Shown: positions 8,861 to 16,412 of the stretch, piece by piece
How the letters are laid out: each line of letters begins with the position of its first letter
Position numbering within the stretch: the stretch's first letter is position 1
NCBI RefSeq assembly: GCF_005160265.1
Contig: NZ_CP039865.1
Coordinates: forward strand, 2,690,828-2,754,827
Direction: 5' to 3'
Length of the DNA: 64,000 bases
DNA from: Phreatobacter aquaticus
Lineage (GTDB): Bacteria; Pseudomonadota; Alphaproteobacteria; Rhizobiales; Phreatobacteraceae
Notes under the pieces: model-generated
Seen by the model: the letters and a program-made list of their open reading frames with translations, nothing else
Told to the model about the DNA's origin: nothing
Databases searched by the model: none
Program-made: the position numbers and the translations under genes

Positions 8861-9289
8861 GTCTGGGGCAGGGGCTCTGAGTGCGGAAGTTGCGGCAGCA
8901 TAGGGCCAGCCCGCGCGAGGGCAACCCGGCTCCCTGAGCCAAGGAGAGTCAGGGCAGCACGGCCGTCGGTTCCGATCTGGTCTTGTCGACATCGCGAACT
9001 GGCTCCTCACAAGCGACCAGTTGCATGCGACACCCAGAAGATCGATGGAGCCGCGCCGTGGCTCACGGGGAACGATCCATCTGCGAAAGGGCTGGTCCAT
9101 GACCCACATCATCTGCCAAAGGCGCCTTCTGCAGCCCGTTTCTCGCTATTTTTCGGGCGTGTACGGTCCGTTCTTGACCCGTCGCAATGACCGTCTCATC
9201 CCACACGTTTAGGTCTTGTCAGATTGGTGCGTTGCAGTATCATTTGTGTACGAATGATCTAGCGCGCCTCGCTCCCCAAGGGTCCGCCC
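8861..9289. other. 429-base intergenic region between divergent kinase and fpr genes
   Basis: No gene is supported here: the open frames crossing it have no ribosome site or recognisable family. The last 60 bases are richer in A/T than the flanks and hold the fpr dyad at 9239, so the fpr promoter is probably there. The remainder shows nothing that I can interpret. Confidence 0.6.
9239..9258. promoter_or_regulatory. Imperfect 20-bp dyad upstream of ferredoxin-NADP reductase
   Basis: ATCATTTGTGTACGAATGAT matches its reverse complement at 16 of 20 positions, with perfect ATCATT/AATGAT ends. It ends 31 bases before the fpr ATG, where it would overlap the core promoter or transcription start. Fpr genes are often controlled by redox-responsive activators, but which protein binds here cannot be said. 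Confidence 0.4.
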
Positions 9290-10063
9290 ATGTCCAACCT
9301 GAATTCCGAACGTGTCCTCGAAGTGCGGCACTACACGGACCGTCTGTTTTCGTTCAAGACGACGCGCGACCCGGCGTTCCGCTTCGTCAATGGGCAGTTC
9401 ACGATGATCGGGCTGGAGATCGAGGGACGGCCGCTCATGCGCGCCTATTCCATGGCCTCGTCCAATTACGAGGAGACCCTGGAGTTCTTCTCCATCAAGG
9501 TGGCGAACGGCCCCCTGACCTCAAGGCTTCAGCACATCAAGGTGGGCGACACGGTCCTGGTCGGCCGCAAGCCCACCGGCACGCTGGTGCAGGATGCGCT
9601 CCTGCCGGGCAAGAACCTCTATCTCTGCGGCACCGGCACGGGCCTTGCCCCGTTCATGAGCGTTATCAAGGACCCGGACATCTATGACCGGTTCGACAAC
9701 GTGGTGCTGATCCACGGCACGCGCACGATCTCCGAACAGGCCTATCGCGGCTATATCGAGGACGAGCTGCCGAACGACGAGCTGATGGGCGAACTGGTCC
9801 GGGAGAAGCTCAAATATTACCCGACCGTGACCCGCGAGCCCTTCGTCCACAATGGCCGCATCACCAACCTGCTCGCCTCCGGCAAGCTGCAGGAAGACCT
9901 CGGTCTCCAGCCGCTCGATCCTGCCAATGACCGCGTGATGATCTGCGGTTCGCCGGCCCTGCTCGCCGACATGGTCAAGATGCTGGAGGAAAAGCACTTC
10001 GACGAGGGCGCGATCTCCAAGCCGGGCCATTTCGTCATCGAAAAGGCCTTCGTCGAGAAATAG
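9290..10063 (+). CDS. fpr: Ferredoxin-NADP+ reductase
   Basis: This 257-residue FAD enzyme exchanges electrons between NADPH and ferredoxin or flavodoxin in the cytoplasm, serving oxidative-stress defence and Fe-S enzymes. RAYSMAS (near residue 50) is the FAD-binding RxYS motif. LCGTGTGLAPFMSVIKD (near 109-125) is the nucleotide-binding loop, and MICGSPALLADM (near 220) is the NADP-site CGS motif. The C-terminus KPGHFVIEKAFVEK has the short extension after the FVEKA-like end seen in proteobacterial subclass I enzymes. It is transcribed alone, with a dyad just upstream. Confidence 0.93.
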   Translation: MSNLNSERVLEVRHYTDRLFSFKTTRDPAFRFVNGQFTMIGLEIEGRPLMRAYSMASSNYEETLEFFSIKVANGPLTSRLQHIKVGDTVLVGRKPTGTLVQDALLPGKNLYLCGTGTGLAPFMSVIKDPDIYDRFDNVVLIHGTRTISEQAYRGYIEDELPNDELMGELVREKLKYYPTVTREPFVHNGRITNLLASGKLQEDLGLQPLDPANDRVMICGSPALLADMVKMLEEKHFDEGAISKPGHFVIEKAFVEK

Positions 10064-10241
10064 CTGAAGCGCCGCCGGAACTGGTCGTCCTCGACCGGCG
10101 TTGAACCTTTCGCCCTCTCGGCCCGACCCATGCCCGAAGCGCCGATTGCGATGACCCCTTCAGGGGCGTCGCTCGCGGTGCTCGGCCGGGGGCGGTCGTA
10201 TCAGTTTGCCGTGCCCCGGTTCGCAAGACCGCACGAACCGC

Positions 10242-10823
10242 ATGGGCACGACAATGAATTCCGAGACCGAAGCCGGCACATCGCCTGAAGGCGGGGCCGC
10301 AGAACCTCCCGAACCTCGGCGGTCCAGGCCCTGGACGCGGATCCTGGCGGCCCTTGGTCTCGTCATCGTGGCCGGCGGCGGCGTCCAGCTGATGCGCGAG
10401 AGCGAGCGCACCCGCACCACAGCGATGCTGTCCTACGAACTGCGCCTCAGCGGCGATGCCGTTGGCCCGGCGCTGCTCGGCGGCGACCACGACGAAGGCC
10501 GCTTGCTGGTGGAGCTCATCTCCGACATGCACGGCATTGCCGCGGCCGACGGTCCGCGCTGGACCCGCGACGAGGGCAACCGCATGATCGTTTCCGGCCG
10601 CTTCCCGCTGACCAAGGCCGGCAAGCCCGAGGCGATCGTCGTCTCGCGCGCCCGCATCAGCAATTTCCGCTTCGGCCTCGACCTGCCGCCCAACCCCGCA
10701 CCGACCCATGGCTTCGACGGCTGGCGCCGTGCCGACGTCGCCTTCAGCCCGGATGGGGAGCCGATCACCGCCGGTCTGGAGCAATATGAGCTGCGGCTGC
10801 GGATCGAGCGGAAGCTCTACTGA
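10242..10823 (+). CDS. Single-pass membrane protein of unknown function
   Basis: I do not recognise this 193-residue protein. After a Pro/Glu-rich cytoplasmic head comes one transmembrane helix (ILAALGLVIVAGGGVQLM, about 34-51). The rest is predicted to be a periplasmic domain rich in beta strands (TAMLSYELRLSGDAVG..., ending LEQYELRLRIERKLY). ATG 10242 is used; ATG 10254 is an equally possible start. The stop overlaps by seven bases the stop of the convergent hexapeptide-protein gene. The two ends of the domain share the phrase YELRL, perhaps a small internal strand repeat. Confidence 0.6.
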   Translation: MGTTMNSETEAGTSPEGGAAEPPEPRRSRPWTRILAALGLVIVAGGGVQLMRESERTRTTAMLSYELRLSGDAVGPALLGGDHDEGRLLVELISDMHGIAAADGPRWTRDEGNRMIVSGRFPLTKAGKPEAIVVSRARISNFRFGLDLPPNPAPTHGFDGWRRADVAFSPDGEPITAGLEQYELRLRIERKLY

Positions 10824-11398
10824 GACGGCTCAGCGCCGAACCTGGCTTGCGCATTCAACAGGTCGATATCAGCCCACACCCGATGTTCGCCGCGGGCATA
10901 GGCCTCGGCATTCTTGGCGTAGAGCCAGGCGTTGAAGCGGTTGGCCCGGCTGTTGTCGCGGCTGGCCTTCACCACGGCCGGAATGCCGGCGACGATCGAA
11001 TTCGCCGGCACGATCGTGCCTTCCTTCAGGAAGGCGCCGCCGGCAATGATCGAATTCTCGCCGATCACCGACCCATCCATAATGGTCGCGCCGATGCCGA
11101 CCAGCACATTGTCGCCAAGCGTGCAGCCATGCAGCGTGACGCGGTGGGTGATCGAGCAATTGGCGCCCACGATGGTCGGAAAGCCCGATCCGACATGGAT
11201 CATCACGAAGTCCTGGACGTTCGACCCCTCGCCGATCACCACCTCATGGGCTTCCGCGCGGATGACGGCATTGGGCCAGACCGAGACGCCGGCCCCAAGC
11301 CGCACCTTCCCGTAGATCTGGGCACTCGGATGGACAAAGGCCGCGGAATCGATCGCCACATGGGCGCTGGTCAGCGGGAAGGCCGGGCCCGGCAGCAT
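10817..11398 (-). CDS. Gamma-carbonic-anhydrase-like hexapeptide-repeat protein
   Basis: This 193-residue protein is a left-handed beta-helix of hexapeptide repeats (YrdA/CaiE-type, gamma carbonic anhydrase family). Three histidines that would bind the metal are present: His68 in VMIHVGSG, and His85 and His90 in SITHRVTLHGC, with the 17- and 5-residue spacing seen in the family. Such proteins form trimers in the cytoplasm; some hydrate CO2 and many have no proven activity. The C-terminal helix (NRFNAWLYAKNAEAYARGEHRVW) packs against the helix face. It runs convergent with and overlaps the membrane protein gene by seven bases. Confidence 0.87.
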   Translation of the reverse strand: MLPGPAFPLTSAHVAIDSAAFVHPSAQIYGKVRLGAGVSVWPNAVIRAEAHEVVIGEGSNVQDFVMIHVGSGFPTIVGANCSITHRVTLHGCTLGDNVLVGIGATIMDGSVIGENSIIAGGAFLKEGTIVPANSIVAGIPAVVKASRDNSRANRFNAWLYAKNAEAYARGEHRVWADIDLLNAQARFGAEPSQ

Positions 11399-11453
11399 AG
11401 GGGTCGCTCCGTCTCAGGCGGCAGCGCCGGCTGGCGCACGCGATGAGGCGCGA

Positions 11454-11483
11454 CCTTGCCCGCCGGGCTTTTGCCGGGCAAGG
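11454..11483 (-). terminator. Hairpin downstream of the secreted-protein/mini-protein pair
   Basis: CCTTGCCCG at 11454-11462 pairs with CGGGCAAGG at 11475-11483 around a 12-base loop. It lies 20 bases past the stop of the 43-residue gene, in the right place for termination. No clear T-run follows on the minus strand. Confidence 0.4.
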
Positions 11484-11502
11484 CGGCCGATAGGGCGATG
11501 GA

Positions 11503-11634
11503 TCAGGAGCGGGCGGGCGCGACCGGCTCGAGCCAGGTGACCGAGAACGTTTCGGCGACCTCGGCGTCGAAGCTCGCCTCGGGGCTCAGCGGCGGAGCGG
11601 TGAGCGTCGGCAGGTCCTGCTCGTCGCGGATCAT
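11503..11634 (-). CDS. Small 43-residue protein, translationally coupled
   Basis: This very short gene begins with an ATG at 11634 that overlaps the stop of the upstream secreted-protein gene in an ATGA arrangement, which strongly suggests coupled translation. The product is acidic and proline-rich at first (DEQDLPTLTAPPLSPEASF) and ends TFSVTWLEPVAPARS. It has no transmembrane helix or cysteine. I recognise no family. The overlap and the following hairpin are the evidence that it is real. Confidence 0.45.
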   Translation of the reverse strand: MIRDEQDLPTLTAPPLSPEASFDAEVAETFSVTWLEPVAPARS

Positions 11635-12101
11635 GGCTGGGTCCTCTCGGTCGGCCGCGGCGTCGAGCCGGTGGATCGTGTGCTGGCCTGGTCGGCCATC
11701 TGGAAGAACAGCGCGCGCATCACCGCGGCATTCTCCATTTCGGGCAGCGCGCGCAGGTGCGGATAGAGTTGGTCGAAGGCGTTTTCGAGCAGGCTCGCCA
11801 CCACGCCGGTGCCCTGCGGGATCTCGTCGGCGGCATAGCTCGCCAGCGCATTGCGCCCGGCAAGCGCTGCGATCTGGATCAGCACGCGCTCCTCGATCTC
11901 ACCGGTTGCGCGCTGCTGTTCGCGGGCGAACGTGGCGCAGGCGTCGAGCGCGCGCATGCTGGCGGTGCGCAGTTCGGCATCGGCCACCATGGCTTCGGTC
12001 GTGTAGGTTTCGGTCAGAGTGGGCGCGCAAGCCTCCTGGGCCGCAGCAGGAAGCGCGGTGATCAGCAGGGCGGCGAGGGCGGTCGGGATCAGCGCGCGCA
12101 T
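11631..12101 (-). CDS. Secreted protein of unknown function
   Basis: This 156-residue protein has a clear signal peptide (MRALIPTALAALLITALPAAAQ) and a mostly helical mature part with two cysteines (EACAPTLTETY and ALDACATFARE). They are placed to form one disulfide in the periplasm. The tail is rich in Thr, Arg and Pro. A GGAGGCGCC ribosome site precedes the ATG. It heads a two-gene unit with the 43-residue gene. No family recognised. Confidence 0.65.
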   Translation of the reverse strand: MRALIPTALAALLITALPAAAQEACAPTLTETYTTEAMVADAELRTASMRALDACATFAREQQRATGEIEERVLIQIAALAGRNALASYAADEIPQGTGVVASLLENAFDQLYPHLRALPEMENAAVMRALFFQMADQASTRSTGSTPRPTERTQP

Positions 12102-12186
12102 GGGCGCCTCCGTCTGGATGAATTATCCGGTCGGAGGACGGTGGACTGATCCGGTTAACGAGGGATTAATGGTCGGTGCGGCGCAC

Positions 12187-13533
12187 TCACCGCACCCGGT
12201 TGCCCGCCACGGTGAGCTGCGCGAACCGCCCGACGCCGTCACGCGTCATGTCGCCGGTCACGGGCCGCTTCCACTCCATGCCGACTACTGCGCCGCGGCT
12301 CGCGCCCTGCACCAGATTGTTGGCAACCAGTGCTTCGCCCGCGCCCGGCGCCACCGACACGGCGATGCCGACCGGCGAACCCTTGATGACATTGGCGGTG
12401 ACCGAGAGGTCGCGCATGTACTGGCCCCAGCCGAGCCAGATGCCGGCGGTCGGCGCCCCCTCGATGATGTTCGACGAGATCGCCGCATCGGCTTCCGCCG
12501 CGATGCCGATGCCCGAGGCATCGTTCGGATCGGTGCCGGCGGGGCGCTGGCCCACGAGGTTGCGGATGATGTTGCCGTGGATGTTGGCGAGACGGCCGCC
12601 ATGGTTGAAATTGGTCGCGACGATGCCGAGTGCCGCGCCGTCGATGATGTTGTTGGCGACCACCGCGCCTTCGAAGCCGAATTCGACATAGATGGCGACC
12701 TCGCCGAGCGAGGCGCAATTGTTGCCGGTGATCGAGATATTGGCCGTACCATTGGCGCGGATGGCGGAGAAGGCCGCGCCGCGGATGCGGTTGCCCGAGA
12801 TGGTCACATTGCCCGCGCGATAGACATTGATGGCATTGCCGTTCTGGCCGGAGCCGCCGTCGCGCGCGCCAATCTCCTCGATGCGGTTGCTGTCGACGAT
12901 CGTGCCGTCGTCGCCGGCATTGGTGCGCCAGACGAGAATGCCGTTGTTGGCCGCCGAGCGGATGGTGTTCTGGCTGATCGTCAGCCCGGCCGAATCAAGC
13001 GCCACCAGCCCCGCCTTGGCGACACCGGAAATGGTGTTGCCGCGGACCAGGCCCTCGATCCCTTCCAGCACCAGGCCGTGATGGGTGGAACCGGCAATCT
13101 CGCAATCCTCGACCCGCACCGAGCGGCCCTGATGCAGCGAGATCAGGCCGCGCCGGTCGGGCAGGGGCTTGCCCTGACCGTCGACCACAAGGCCCGACAG
13201 CGTGATCTGGTCGGCGCGCGGCGCCACCAGGCAGCCTGTGCCGCCCTGGAACAAGAGGCGCGTCTGACCACGCACGCCATGGATATGCGCGCCTGCGGGA
13301 ATGCGGATCTCGCCGACCTTGTAGGTGCCGGCGGCGAGGCTCAGCGGCATGCGCGAGCCGGCGGCGGTATCCACCGCACGCTGGAAAGCGCGCGTCTGAT
13401 CGTCGGAAGCGCCGGGGCGGAGGCCAAAACCTGTCCCTTCCAGCACGGCAGCACGTGCCGAGGCGGGGACCGCGAGAACAGCGGCGCTGGCAAACAGGAA
13501 CGAGCGGCGATTAAGCGACATGGGCAGCGACAT
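12187..13533 (-). CDS. Tat-exported right-handed beta-helix protein (TIGR03808-like)
   Basis: This 448-residue protein starts with a twin-arginine signal (SLNRRSFLFASAAVLAVPASARA), so it should be exported folded. The remainder is a parallel beta-helix built of short repeats with Asn ladders (SGNRIRGAAF, SITGNNCASL, VVANNIIDGA, IHGNIIRNLV, ISSNIIEGAP). This form is typical of the TIGR03808 family of Tat-translocated repeat proteins and related pectate-lyase-like folds. The start at 13533 has GGAGG about ten bases upstream; 13521 is an alternative. No catalytic motif is evident. A role in binding or cleaving an envelope polysaccharide is only a guess. Confidence 0.82.
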   Translation of the reverse strand: MSLPMSLNRRSFLFASAAVLAVPASARAAVLEGTGFGLRPGASDDQTRAFQRAVDTAAGSRMPLSLAAGTYKVGEIRIPAGAHIHGVRGQTRLLFQGGTGCLVAPRADQITLSGLVVDGQGKPLPDRRGLISLHQGRSVRVEDCEIAGSTHHGLVLEGIEGLVRGNTISGVAKAGLVALDSAGLTISQNTIRSAANNGILVWRTNAGDDGTIVDSNRIEEIGARDGGSGQNGNAINVYRAGNVTISGNRIRGAAFSAIRANGTANISITGNNCASLGEVAIYVEFGFEGAVVANNIIDGAALGIVATNFNHGGRLANIHGNIIRNLVGQRPAGTDPNDASGIGIAAEADAAISSNIIEGAPTAGIWLGWGQYMRDLSVTANVIKGSPVGIAVSVAPGAGEALVANNLVQGASRGAVVGMEWKRPVTGDMTRDGVGRFAQLTVAGNRVR

Positions 13534-13677
13534 GGGGCAGCGCCTCCGGGCGGTTGACGTCAGAAGCGCAAGCGCCGTGCCGTGAGAAGCTGTGCCGGAA
13601 TGGGAGGACGGTCTGCGCCGGCGTTGATTGTGTCGTCCGGCTTGAGCCATCAGATTTGGCACCAGGAGATTCCCCCC

Positions 13678-14436
13678 ATGCGCCTCGCCGTCATCGCCGA
13701 TATCCACGGCAACGTCCTCGCCCTCGACGCGGTTCTGGCCGACATCGCCGCGCGCGACCTCACCCGCATCGTCAATCTCGGCGACTGCGTCTCAGGGCCG
13801 CTCTGGCCGCGCGAGACGGCGGAGCGACTGATGGCGCTGGATCTGCCGACCGTGCGCGGGAACCACGACCGCTGGGTAGCGACCGAGGATCCGGAGAAGA
13901 TGTATTTCTCCGACCGGTTCGCGCTCGACGAATTGCCGGCCGAAGCCATCGCCTGGCTCGGCGGCCTGCCCACCATGCTCGACCTCGATCTGGCCGGCGT
14001 CGGCATCCGGGCCTTCCACGCGACGCCCGCCGACGACAATCGCTATCTGATGGAAGACGCGACCGGCGGGCGGCTGGTCCAGGCCGGCGCCGAGTCGATG
14101 CGCCATCGCCTCGGTGATCCCGGTTCGGCGCGCCTCGCGCTCTGCGGCCACAGCCATCTTGCCCGGCTCATCGAGCTTGAGACCCCGGCTGTCACCCTCC
14201 TCAATCCCGGCAGCGTCGGCTGTCCGGCCTATTCCGACCCGACGCCGCCGGAGCCCCATGTCTCCGAGGTCGGCTCGCCCCATGCCCGCTATGCGATTGT
14301 CTCCGCAGCTGATGGCGCGCTCACCAGCATCGACATGGTCGCCGTGCCCTATGACTGGAAGGCCGCCGCCGCGCGCGCCGCCGAACTCGGCCGCCAGGAC
14401 TGGGCGAGGGGACTCACCTCGGGCTTCGCCAAATAG
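13678..14436 (+). CDS. Calcineurin-like metallophosphoesterase
   Basis: This 252-residue metal-dependent phosphoesterase resembles the YfcE/MJ0936 group. The metal-binding motifs occur in order: VIADIHGNVLAL (D-x-H, residue 7 onward), NLGDCVSGP (GD), VRGNHDRWV (GNHD), and LCGHSHLARL (GHSH). Small phosphodiesters are the usual substrates in vitro; the physiological one is unknown. Start 13678 begins directly at the first strand (MRLAVIADIHGN). It is convergent with the pyroglutamyl peptidase gene, with only three bases between the stops. Confidence 0.87.
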   Translation: MRLAVIADIHGNVLALDAVLADIAARDLTRIVNLGDCVSGPLWPRETAERLMALDLPTVRGNHDRWVATEDPEKMYFSDRFALDELPAEAIAWLGGLPTMLDLDLAGVGIRAFHATPADDNRYLMEDATGGRLVQAGAESMRHRLGDPGSARLALCGHSHLARLIELETPAVTLLNPGSVGCPAYSDPTPPEPHVSEVGSPHARYAIVSAADGALTSIDMVAVPYDWKAAAARAAELGRQDWARGLTSGFAK

Positions 14437-14439
14437 CGC

Positions 14440-15051
14440 TCAGGCCATGATCGCGCTGGCCGCGATCACCGCGGCGTCGGCGAGATCGGCTTCGGTCAGC
14501 CGCCGCGTGAAGTCGCCACGCGCCGAGGGGCCGGACCTGAGCGGCAGCGGCACATGGACGAACAGCGCGCGCGCCGTTCGTCCGGCAGCCACCGCCTCTA
14601 GCGCGTGCCAATAGGAAAAGTTGCAGAGGTATTGGCCGGCACTGTCCGACAGGCGCGCGTTGAGGCCGGCCTGCCGGAGCGTCTCGGTCAGCGCCAGCGT
14701 GCGAAAGCCGGTGGACTTCCGGTAGGGCTCGCCATCGGCGATGTCCGGCCGCACGTGAAAGACACCCGAGGCGTCCGGCACCCGGCGCGTCGTCACATTG
14801 TGGGCATGGCGCTCGATGCGGAGATGGCCGGTGCGCCCGGCCAAACCGAACAGCAGCACGGCATCGGGCTTTGCGAGATCGATCAGGCGCGGCAGGTCGC
14901 GCTCCACCTCGGTGTAGACCGTGTTGAACACATGCGGCACCACCCGGATGCCCGGCAGGCGCGCCCGCGCTACCGCCTGCACCATGGCGGGCGTCGGGTT
15001 GCGCTCCCAGCCGGGAAAGGGGCCGAAGCCGGTGACAAGAAGGGTCTTCAC
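14440..15051 (-). CDS. pcp: Pyroglutamyl-peptidase I (peptidase C15)
   Basis: This is a cytoplasmic cysteine peptidase that removes N-terminal pyroglutamate. With a GTG start at 15051 the protein is 203 residues and begins VKTLLVTGFGPFPG. The catalytic triad then falls at Glu80 (LRIERHAHN), Cys143 (QYLCNFSYW) and His166 (FVHVPL), close to the family's Glu81, Cys144 and His168. That start overlaps the aminotransferase stop as GTGA, indicating coupling. An in-frame GTG at 15060 is the alternative and gives a longer overlap. The pairing with an aminotransferase suggests peptide or amino-acid catabolism (inference). Confidence 0.85.
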   Translation of the reverse strand: MKTLLVTGFGPFPGWERNPTPAMVQAVARARLPGIRVVPHVFNTVYTEVERDLPRLIDLAKPDAVLLFGLAGRTGHLRIERHAHNVTTRRVPDASGVFHVRPDIADGEPYRKSTGFRTLALTETLRQAGLNARLSDSAGQYLCNFSYWHALEAVAAGRTARALFVHVPLPLRSGPSARGDFTRRLTEADLADAAVIAASAIMA

Positions 15052-16241
15052 GTCAGCCACCGCGTCAGCCGCGTCACTGCCTCTTCCATATGCTCGGTCG
15101 AGCCGGCGAACGAGAAGCGTATGGCGCGCATGCCGCCATAGGGGTCGAAGTCAGGCCCCGGCGTCGCGGCAACGCCGGTCTCGGCCAGCATGCGCCGGGC
15201 AAAATCGAGCGAGTCATTGGTGAGGTGGCCGATATCGGCATAGATGTAGAAGGCGCCGTCCACCGGCAGAAGCCGCGTCAGCCCGGCCTTGGGCAGGCCC
15301 TCGAGCAGCACCTTGCGGTTGGCCGCATAGCCGGCCTTGATCACCTCAAGCTCCGCGTCGGCATCGAAGGCGGCCAGAGCCGCCATCTGGCTGAGCTTCG
15401 GCGCCGAGATGAACAGGTTCTGCGTCAGGCATTCGACCGCCCGTGTCAGGCTCTCCGGCACCACCATCCAGCCGATCCGCCAGCCGGTCATGCAGTAATA
15501 TTTCGAGAACGAGTTGATCACCACGACATCGTCGGAGGTCTGAAGCGCGGTGGCGCAGGTCATGCCGTAGGACAGGCGATGGTAGATCTCATCCGAGATG
15601 AAGCGGATGCCGAGATCCTGCGCCGCCTCGATCAGCGCAGAGAGCGCCTCCGGCGTCATCATCGTGCCGGTCGGATTGGCGGGGCTGGCGATCAGCAGGC
15701 CCTTGAGCGGCTTCTTCGCGTGCTCTGCCGCCAGCATGTCCGGCGTGATCGCGTAGCGGGTGGCCGCCGTCGTCTCGATGAACACGACCTCGCAGCCCAG
15801 CGCCTCCAGGATGTTCTTGTAGGCCGGGTAGCCCGGGCTCGCGATCGCCACCCGGTCGCCCACCTCGAACAGAGCGAGAAACGACAGGATGAAGGCCGAC
15901 GACGAGCCCATCGTCACCGCGATGCGGGAAATCGGCACTTCGACGCCATGCGCCTCGGCATAATAGCGGGCAATGCGCTGGCGAAGCTCGGGAATGCCCA
16001 GCGCCAGCGTGTAACCGATCTGGCCCTCCATCAGGGCGTCCGCCGCCGCCTTGCGGACCGACATCGGGGTCGGCGCCGCCGGCTGGCCGACCTCCATATG
16101 GATGACGCTTCTGCCCTCGGCCTCGGCCTTGGCGGCATCGGTCATCACGTCCATCACGAGGAAGGGCGCGACCGAGCCGCGCTTGGTCGGCGTGATCAGC
16201 GGGCGCGCCGCCCGGGCTCGGGCAATCAGGGCATCGGACAT
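15048..16241 (-). CDS. Class I/II pyridoxal-phosphate aminotransferase
   Basis: This 397-residue fold-type I aminotransferase acts in amino-acid metabolism. Visible motifs are HMEVGQPAAPTP near the N-terminus, IASPANPTGTMM (PLP ring contact), ISDEIYHRLSYG (the Asp that contacts the pyridine), and INSFSKYYCMTGWRIGW with the PLP-lysine. The C-terminus includes AIRFSFAGSTEHMEEA with the arginine that binds the substrate carboxylate. ATG 16241 has GAGGA five bases upstream; 16247 is an in-frame alternative. The last codons overlap the pcp start. Substrates cannot be told; aspartate or aromatic or broad specificity are all possible. Confidence 0.87.
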   Translation of the reverse strand: MSDALIARARAARPLITPTKRGSVAPFLVMDVMTDAAKAEAEGRSVIHMEVGQPAAPTPMSVRKAAADALMEGQIGYTLALGIPELRQRIARYYAEAHGVEVPISRIAVTMGSSSAFILSFLALFEVGDRVAIASPGYPAYKNILEALGCEVVFIETTAATRYAITPDMLAAEHAKKPLKGLLIASPANPTGTMMTPEALSALIEAAQDLGIRFISDEIYHRLSYGMTCATALQTSDDVVVINSFSKYYCMTGWRIGWMVVPESLTRAVECLTQNLFISAPKLSQMAALAAFDADAELEVIKAGYAANRKVLLEGLPKAGLTRLLPVDGAFYIYADIGHLTNDSLDFARRMLAETGVAATPGPDFDPYGGMRAIRFSFAGSTEHMEEAVTRLTRWLT

Positions 16242-16412
16242 GGGCATCCTCGTCATCGTTTCGCCCGCTTGGCCTGTAACAGGATGTTGGCGGGGGAACG
16301 CGAATTGTCCTTGGCGCCTAACACAGATGGGCGCGACGGTCACCGGTCTCGCCCGAACGTGAACGTGCCCTGCGTTGACCGGCTCATGCCCTTTCCCTAG
16401 GTTCCGCCCACG

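Noticed and set aside
12019-13557. 512-codon plus-strand frame over the beta-helix gene
   Set aside because: Antisense of a Tat-signal protein with Asn-ladder repeats; no start signal or family.
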